Positions 21,794-25,570 of a stretch of 25,570 bases of DNA are shown here, piece by piece. The notes below the pieces were generated by a model, which saw only the letters and a program-made list of their open reading frames with translations, had not been told where the DNA came from and searched no databases. Each line of letters opens with the position of its first letter. Within the stretch, counting starts at the first letter, position 1. Position numbers and translations under genes: made by a program. The DNA comes from Bacteroidales bacterium UBA1754 (GTDB taxonomy: Bacteria; Bacteroidota; Bacteroidia; Bacteroidales; Paludibacteraceae), in assembly GCA_002315615.1 (NCBI GenBank), contig DCHK01000003.1:1-25570 (forward strand), read 5' to 3'.

Positions 21794-22333
21794 TTACTTT
21801 TTAAACGGTAATCCAAATTCTCTAAGAAGAGCAAAACCTTCTTCGTCTGTTTTCGCAGAGGTTACAAAGGTAATATTCATTCCTAAGATTTTAGTAATAT
21901 TATCGATATTTATTTCAGGAAAAATGATTTGTTCTTCAATACCTAATGTATAATTGCCTCTTCCGTCAAGTTTTTTCTCGATACCTTTGAAGTCGCGGAT
22001 ACGTGGCAAAGACACACGAACCAATCTTTCAAGGAATTCGTACATTTTGTCGTGACGCAATGTAACACGAACTCCGATAGGCATTTTCTTTCTTAACTTG
22101 AAGTTTGCAATATCTTTTTTAGACATTGTTTGAACAGCTTTCTGACCAGCAATCAAAGTCATTTCATTAATTGCGGTTTCAATTACTTTTTTGTCAGCAA
22201 CAGCTTGACCCAAACCTTGGTTCAAAACTATTTTTTGAAGAACGGGAACTTGCATAACTGAAGTGTATCCGAATTCTTTCATAAGAATTGGAACTATACG
22301 TTCTTTATAATCTTTACTCAATGTGGTCGCCAT
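21794..22333 (-). CDS. rplE: 50S ribosomal protein L5 (uL5)
   Basis: A 179-aa 5S rRNA-binding protein forming part of the central protuberance. Features: VPVLQKIVLNQGLGQAV, KLRKKMPIGVRVTLR, LPRIRDFKGI, and the C-terminal MNITFVTSAKTDEE. Its ATG overlaps the last base of the rplX stop (TAATG), suggesting coupled translation. Confidence 0.98.
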   Translation of the reverse strand: MATTLSKDYKERIVPILMKEFGYTSVMQVPVLQKIVLNQGLGQAVADKKVIETAINEMTLIAGQKAVQTMSKKDIANFKLRKKMPIGVRVTLRHDKMYEFLERLVRVSLPRIRDFKGIEKKLDGRGNYTLGIEEQIIFPEINIDNITKILGMNITFVTSAKTDEEGFALLREFGLPFKK

Positions 22334-22653
22334 TATTTAATTTCCTCCCCAGATTTTTTAGAATAACGAACTAATTTGTTTTCTGCATTCAACTTGCGAC
22401 CTACACGTGTAGGTTTTCCAGTTTTTGCATCAACAACATTCAAATTAGAGATGTGAATAGGAGCTTCTTTTTTCACGATTCCACCTTGTGGATTTTTTGC
22501 GTTAGGTTTAGTATGTCTTGAAACCATATTTACACCTTCAACAACAGCTCGTTTTTCGTCTACCAAAACCTCAAGCACACGACCAGTTTTTGCTTTGTCG
22601 TTGCCTGCGTTAACGTAGACCATGTCACCTTTTTTAATATGTAATTTACTCAT
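22333..22653 (-). CDS. rplX: 50S ribosomal protein L24 (uL24)
   Basis: A 106-aa assembly initiator of the 50S subunit with an N-terminal KOW motif (LHIKKGDMVYVNAGNDKAKTG). Other conserved parts: VEGVNMVSRHTKPNAKNPQG and PTRVGRK. The frame also has a GTG one codon upstream (22654-22656); I choose the ATG at 22653. It overlaps rplE by 1 nt. Confidence 0.97.
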   Translation of the reverse strand: MSKLHIKKGDMVYVNAGNDKAKTGRVLEVLVDEKRAVVEGVNMVSRHTKPNAKNPQGGIVKKEAPIHISNLNVVDAKTGKPTRVGRKLNAENKLVRYSKKSGEEIK

Positions 22654-22671
22654 CACTTAATTTTTTTTGAA

Positions 22672-23037
22672 TTAAAGTACTTCTGGTGCTAATGAAATAA
22701 TCTTCATATTAGTTGCACGAAGTTCTCTTGCAATAGGACCGAATATACGACTTCCACGAATTTCACCTGCATTGTTCAAAAGAACACAAGCATTATCGTC
22801 GAAACGAATATAAGAACCGTCGGCACGACGAACTTCTTTCTTAGTACGAACTACAACAGCTTTTGATACAGTTCCTTTTTTCATATCGCTAGAAGGAACA
22901 ACACCTTTTACTGCAACTACGATTATATCTCCCAGCGTAGCATAACGTTTCCCGGTTCCTCCGAGAACTCGGATACAAAGAGCTTCTTTTGCTCCACTAT
23001 TATCCGCTACAGTCAATCTTGATTCTTGTTGTATCAT
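22672..23037 (-). CDS. rplN: 50S ribosomal protein L14 (uL14)
   Basis: A 121-aa intersubunit-bridge protein. It begins MIQQESRLTVADNSGAKEAL and contains CIRVLGGTGKRYATLGDIIV, DDNACVLLNNAGEIRGSRIFG and the C-terminal IISLAPEVL, all diagnostic. Starts 2 nt after rpsQ. Confidence 0.98.
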   Translation of the reverse strand: MIQQESRLTVADNSGAKEALCIRVLGGTGKRYATLGDIIVVAVKGVVPSSDMKKGTVSKAVVVRTKKEVRRADGSYIRFDDNACVLLNNAGEIRGSRIFGPIARELRATNMKIISLAPEVL

Positions 23038-23039
23038 AA

Positions 23040-23294
23040 TTACTTAGCTCTTTCTACAATTTGAATTAATCTCCATCTCTTAGTTTTGCTCAAAGGACGA
23101 GTTTCCATAATTCTTACAACATCACCGATATTGCACTCATTTTTCTCATCATGAGCATGGTATTTCTTTGTTTTATTAACAAACTTACCATAAATAGGGT
23201 GTTTTTCTTTCCATTTAACAGTAACCGTAATAGTTTTATCCATTTTGTTACTAGAAACAACGCCCTGTCTTTCCTTTCTTAAATTTCTATCCAT
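23040..23294 (-). CDS. rpsQ: 30S ribosomal protein S17 (uS17)
   Basis: An 84-aa OB-fold 16S rRNA-binding protein. Seen: RKERQGVVSSNKMDKTITVTV, HPIYGKFVNKTKKYHAHDE, IGDVVRIMETRPLSKTKRWRL. Normal length; 9 nt after rpmC. Confidence 0.97.
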   Translation of the reverse strand: MDRNLRKERQGVVSSNKMDKTITVTVKWKEKHPIYGKFVNKTKKYHAHDEKNECNIGDVVRIMETRPLSKTKRWRLIQIVERAK

Positions 23295-23303
23295 TGAACC
23301 GAA

Positions 23304-23501
23304 TTATTTAATATTAAGTTCTCTTTGACGCAATTCTGTATTGAATTTAGCAATATCCTTGCGCAATTTGTTAATTTGCGATGGGTTATCAAGTGGAGAG
23401 ATGCTATGACTTAGTTTCATACGAAGCAATTCGTCTTTGCCAGCATCAATTCTTTCTTGAAGTTCCTTATCGTTCAATTCTTTTATTTCTTTTACTTTCA
23501 T
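23304..23501 (-). CDS. rpmC: 50S ribosomal protein L29 (uL29)
   Basis: A 65-aa two-helix protein next to the exit tunnel, part of the docking site for SRP and trigger factor. It contains MKVKEIKELNDKELQERI and RKDIAKFNTELRQRE. An ATG at 23513 overlapping the rplP stop would add four residues (MLNL), but 23501 opens on the family's usual MKxxEI start. Both are possible. Confidence 0.93.
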   Translation of the reverse strand: MKVKEIKELNDKELQERIDAGKDELLRMKLSHSISPLDNPSQINKLRKDIAKFNTELRQRELNIK

Positions 23502-23505
23502 AAGA

Positions 23506-23940
23506 TTAAGCATTTAAAGATTTAGAATCGAAATCGCGACGAATCACAAATTTAGTTGTGATAGGCAACTTTTGTGCTGCTAAGCGCAATGCTTCTTTTG
23601 CAATTTCGAAAGATACACCTTCTACTTCGATAAGCATACGACCTGGAGTTACAGGAGCTACGAATCCTTCTGGAGAACCTTTACCTTTACCCATACGTAC
23701 ATCCGCTGGTTTTTTAGTAATTGGTTTATCAGGGAATATGCGAATCCAAATTTGACCTTGACGTTGCATATATCTAGTTACTGCAACACGGGCAGCTTCA
23801 ATTTGTCTTCCTGTCAACCATTTAGTATCCATTGCTTTGATACCGAATGATCCGAATGCCAATTGATTACCTCTTTGAGCGTTTCCTTTCAAACGTCCTT
23901 TTTGCGGTCTTCTAAATTTTACTCTTTTCGGTTGTAACAT
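23506..23940 (-). CDS. rplP: 50S ribosomal protein L16 (uL16)
   Basis: A 144-aa protein near the peptidyl-transferase centre and A-site tRNA. Conserved: MLQPKRVKFRRPQKGRLKG, the basic IEAARVAVTRYMQRQGQIWI, PDKPITKKPADVRMGKGKG and the C-terminal KLPITTKFVIRRD. Twenty-one nt after rpsC. Confidence 0.98.
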   Translation of the reverse strand: MLQPKRVKFRRPQKGRLKGNAQRGNQLAFGSFGIKAMDTKWLTGRQIEAARVAVTRYMQRQGQIWIRIFPDKPITKKPADVRMGKGKGSPEGFVAPVTPGRMLIEVEGVSFEIAKEALRLAAQKLPITTKFVIRRDFDSKSLNA

Positions 23941-23961
23941 GATTTACTAATTTCAAATTCG

Positions 23962-24699
23962 TTAAACAGATTGTTTTTTTCTCTTTTTGAAACCTTTAGC
24001 GTCACCTTTCTTTTCAGAAGAAAAGTTTCGAGAAGTTTCTTTAGAAGTCGCAAATTGAGGAGCTAAGTCTTTCTTTCCATAAACTTCGCCGCGGCAAATC
24101 CAGACTTTAATACCGATAAGCCCAACTTTAGTCAACGCTTCAGCTTGACAGTAGTCTATATCTGCTCTGAAAGTATGAAGTGGAGTTCTTCCTTCTTTAT
24201 ACATTTCCGAGCGGGCCATTTCTGCTCCATTCAAACGTCCTGACACTTGAACTTTGATTCCTTCGGCTCCCATTCTCATTGTTGAAGCAATAGCAGTTTT
24301 TACAGCACGACGGTAAGCCATTTTTCCTTCGATCTGATTTGCTATAGTATTAGCAACTATTACAGCATCCAACTCTGGTCTTTTAACTTCAAAAATATTT
24401 ATCTGAACATCTTTGTCTGTTATCTTCTTTAGTTCCTCTTTTAGTTTATCAACTTCAGAACCAGCTTTACCAATGATAATACCTGGACGTGCAGTGCAAA
24501 CTGTAATAGTAACTAACTTAAGTGTTCTCTCAATGACAATTTTAGAAACACTTGCTTTTGCAAGACGAGTATTTAAATACTTTCTGATTTTAGTGTCTTC
24601 TAATAAAGTATCACCAAAATTCTTGCCACCAAACCAATTAGAATCCCATCCTTTGATGATACCTAATCTATTGCTTATTGGATTTATCTTCTGTCCCAT
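23962..24699 (-). CDS. rpsC: 30S ribosomal protein S3 (uS3)
   Basis: A 245-aa mRNA-entry-channel protein. It starts MGQKINPISNRLGIIKGWDS and has a KH domain with the GxxG loop (IIIGKAGSEVDKLKEEL), followed by the C-terminal domain (VSGRLNGAEMARSEMYKEGR, WICRGEVYGKKDL). A lysine-rich tail of about 30 residues (FSSEKKGDAKGFKKRKK) makes it slightly longer than the E. coli protein. Starts 2 nt after rplV. Confidence 0.98.
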   Translation of the reverse strand: MGQKINPISNRLGIIKGWDSNWFGGKNFGDTLLEDTKIRKYLNTRLAKASVSKIVIERTLKLVTITVCTARPGIIIGKAGSEVDKLKEELKKITDKDVQINIFEVKRPELDAVIVANTIANQIEGKMAYRRAVKTAIASTMRMGAEGIKVQVSGRLNGAEMARSEMYKEGRTPLHTFRADIDYCQAEALTKVGLIGIKVWICRGEVYGKKDLAPQFATSKETSRNFSSEKKGDAKGFKKRKKQSV

Positions 24700-24701
24700 A
24701 A

Positions 24702-25109
24702 TTATTCCTGATTTTCACTTTTTTTGGTATCAACAAACAAAGTAACATGGTTAGAACGTTTTCTAATTCTATGACCTCTACCTTGAGGAGCTGGACGTAA
24801 ACGTTTTAACATTCTTGCTGAATCCACATAAACTTCACTTACATACAATTCACCTGCTTCTGCTTTTTTGTCATTTTTCTGTTCCCAGTTATTGATGGCA
24901 GAAAGCAACAATTTTTCTACACGTCCTGAAGCTTCTTTAGTAGAGAATTTCAAAACGCCAAGAGCTTTGAACGCCTCCATTCCTCGAATCATATCTACAA
25001 CTAAGCGCATTTTTCGAGGAGATGTTGGAACATTGTTTAGCTTTGCGAAATAAAGAGATTTGTTCGCTTCTTTTCTTTCTTGAGCTTTAATATGTTTTCT
25101 TGAACCCAT
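24702..25109 (-). CDS. rplV: 50S ribosomal protein L22 (uL22)
   Basis: A 135-aa protein lining the polypeptide exit tunnel. Seen: an N-terminal basic extension, VPTSPRKMRLVVDMIRGME, NWEQKNDKKAEAGELYVSEV, the beta-hairpin MLKRLRPAPQGRGHRIRKR, and HVTLFVDTKK. The tunnel loop (KRLRPAPQGRGHRI) is intact. It lies 36 nt after rpsS. Confidence 0.98.
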   Translation of the reverse strand: MGSRKHIKAQERKEANKSLYFAKLNNVPTSPRKMRLVVDMIRGMEAFKALGVLKFSTKEASGRVEKLLLSAINNWEQKNDKKAEAGELYVSEVYVDSARMLKRLRPAPQGRGHRIRKRSNHVTLFVDTKKSENQE

Positions 25110-25145
25110 TTTTATATTAATTTATTTTTTCTTTATTAATACGGA

Positions 25146-25412
25146 TTATTTTTTCTTTCCACCATGACCTCTAAAGGTACGTGTCATAGAAAATTCACCA
25201 AGTTTATGTCCTACCATATTTTCGGTTACATAGACAGGAATAAATTTGTTTCCGTTATGAACTGCTATAGTGTGACCAACAAAATCAGGAGAAATCATTG
25301 AGGCGCGAGCCCAAGTTTTAACAACCGATTTCTTTCCAGATTCATTCATTTCTAAAACCTTCTTTTCCAATTTTAGATTGATGTATGGTCCTTTTTTTAA
25401 CGAACGACTCAT
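25146..25412 (-). CDS. rpsS: 30S ribosomal protein S19 (uS19)
   Basis: An 88-aa head protein that pairs with S13. Conserved: MSRSLKKGPYINLKLEKKV, TWARASMISPDFVGHTIAVH, NGNKFIPVYVTENMVGHKLG and EFSMTRTFRGHGG. Typical length; 20 nt after rplB. Confidence 0.98.
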   Translation of the reverse strand: MSRSLKKGPYINLKLEKKVLEMNESGKKSVVKTWARASMISPDFVGHTIAVHNGNKFIPVYVTENMVGHKLGEFSMTRTFRGHGGKKK

Positions 25413-25432
25413 ATTGATATTCTTAATTTAAA

Positions 25433-25570
25433 TTATTTTTTTCTTTCAATAATGTATCTATTAGAAGCTTTCTTAGGTGTGCGTGTCTTGTAACCTTTAG
25501 CCAACAAGCCTTTTCTTGATCTTGGGTGACCTCCAGATGCACGTCCTTCACCACCACCCATTGGGTGATC
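25433..25570 (-). CDS. rplB: 50S ribosomal protein L2 (uL2), C-terminal 45 residues
   Basis: Partial: the gene runs off the right edge of the window. The visible reading frame gives DHPMGGGEGRASGGHPRSRK, then GLLAKGYKTRTPKKASNRYI, ending IERKK. HPMGGGEGRASGGHP is the universal L2 peptidyl-transferase-proximal segment. The stop at 25433-25435 is normal. Order rplB-rpsS-rplV-rpsC matches the S10 operon. Confidence 0.97.
   Translation of the reverse strand, partial: DHPMGGGEGRASGGHPRSRKGLLAKGYKTRTPKKASNRYIIERKK

Noticed and set aside
13398..25570. Search for a novel accessory system inside the ribosomal cluster
   Set aside because: Every frame there is a standard ribosomal, secY, map, infA or rpoA gene in conserved order; no inserted gene, and the only anomalies are the small intergenic RNA structures listed as findings.
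1..25570. CRISPR arrays, insertion sequences, att sites or a replication origin
   Set aside because: No regularly spaced repeats, transposase or integrase frames, terminal inverted repeats or DnaA-box clusters were seen.

Overview
The window reads as a chromosomal housekeeping segment from a low-GC member of the Bacteroidota, most likely order Bacteroidales. Evidence: the S10-spc-alpha ribosomal cluster in Bacteroidetes order (secY-map-infA-rpmJ-rpsM-rpsK-rpsD-rpoA-rplQ); the rpmB-rpmG-DUF4295 trio next to ftsY-rimO; paired FKBP/DUF4827 lipoproteins; a 424-residue Pgk with a charged insertion; and repeated promoters of the Bacteroidetes type (TAnnTTTG at -7, TTTG/TTG near -33). No phage, IS, CRISPR or defence gene is visible.

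Layout. 1-5029 (minus): a thrA-FKBP-DUF4827 run (aspartokinase/homoserine dehydrogenase, then two small lipoproteins overlapping by 4 nt), followed by the hexose-phosphate mutase glmM. The short gaps here hold degenerate 7-bp tandem repeats, one of which encodes a signal peptide. 5179-6165: luxS (plus) converges on a NUDIX hydrolase (minus), their stops 3 nt apart. 6293-6901 (plus): rpmB, rpmG and a 50-aa DUF4295 protein, closed by a strong terminator. 6993-10736 (plus): ftsY, rimO, a small HU protein and a membrane-anchored HU-TM-LysM fusion, closed by a terminator. 10796-11457: a tiny minus-strand lipoprotein, tRNA-His (plus) and a small winged-helix protein (minus). 11512-12786 (minus): pgk. 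12961-13326 (plus): yraN. 13398-25570 (minus): 25 ribosomal-cluster genes from the 3' end of rplB to rplQ, including secY, map, infA and rpoA, ending at a terminator shared with yraN.

How they fit together: most of the window is the translation, protein-targeting and transcription core. Ribosomal proteins, IF-1, RNA polymerase alpha and Met aminopeptidase sit with SecY; FtsY delivers SRP-bound ribosomes to SecY, and RimO modifies ribosomal protein S12. The metabolic genes are thrA, glmM, luxS and pgk.

No stretch above 300 bases lacks a gene. The longest gaps are the thrA/luxS divergent region (about 150 nt), the pgk/yraN divergent region (about 174 nt) and the rpsK-rpsD gap (108 nt). The last carries a candidate RNA switch. 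The best leads are the HU-TM-LysM protein with its overlapping HU partner, the rpsK-rpsD leader, the 7-bp repeats feeding into a lipoprotein signal peptide, and an uncatalogued-looking hairpin between rpsN and rpsH.
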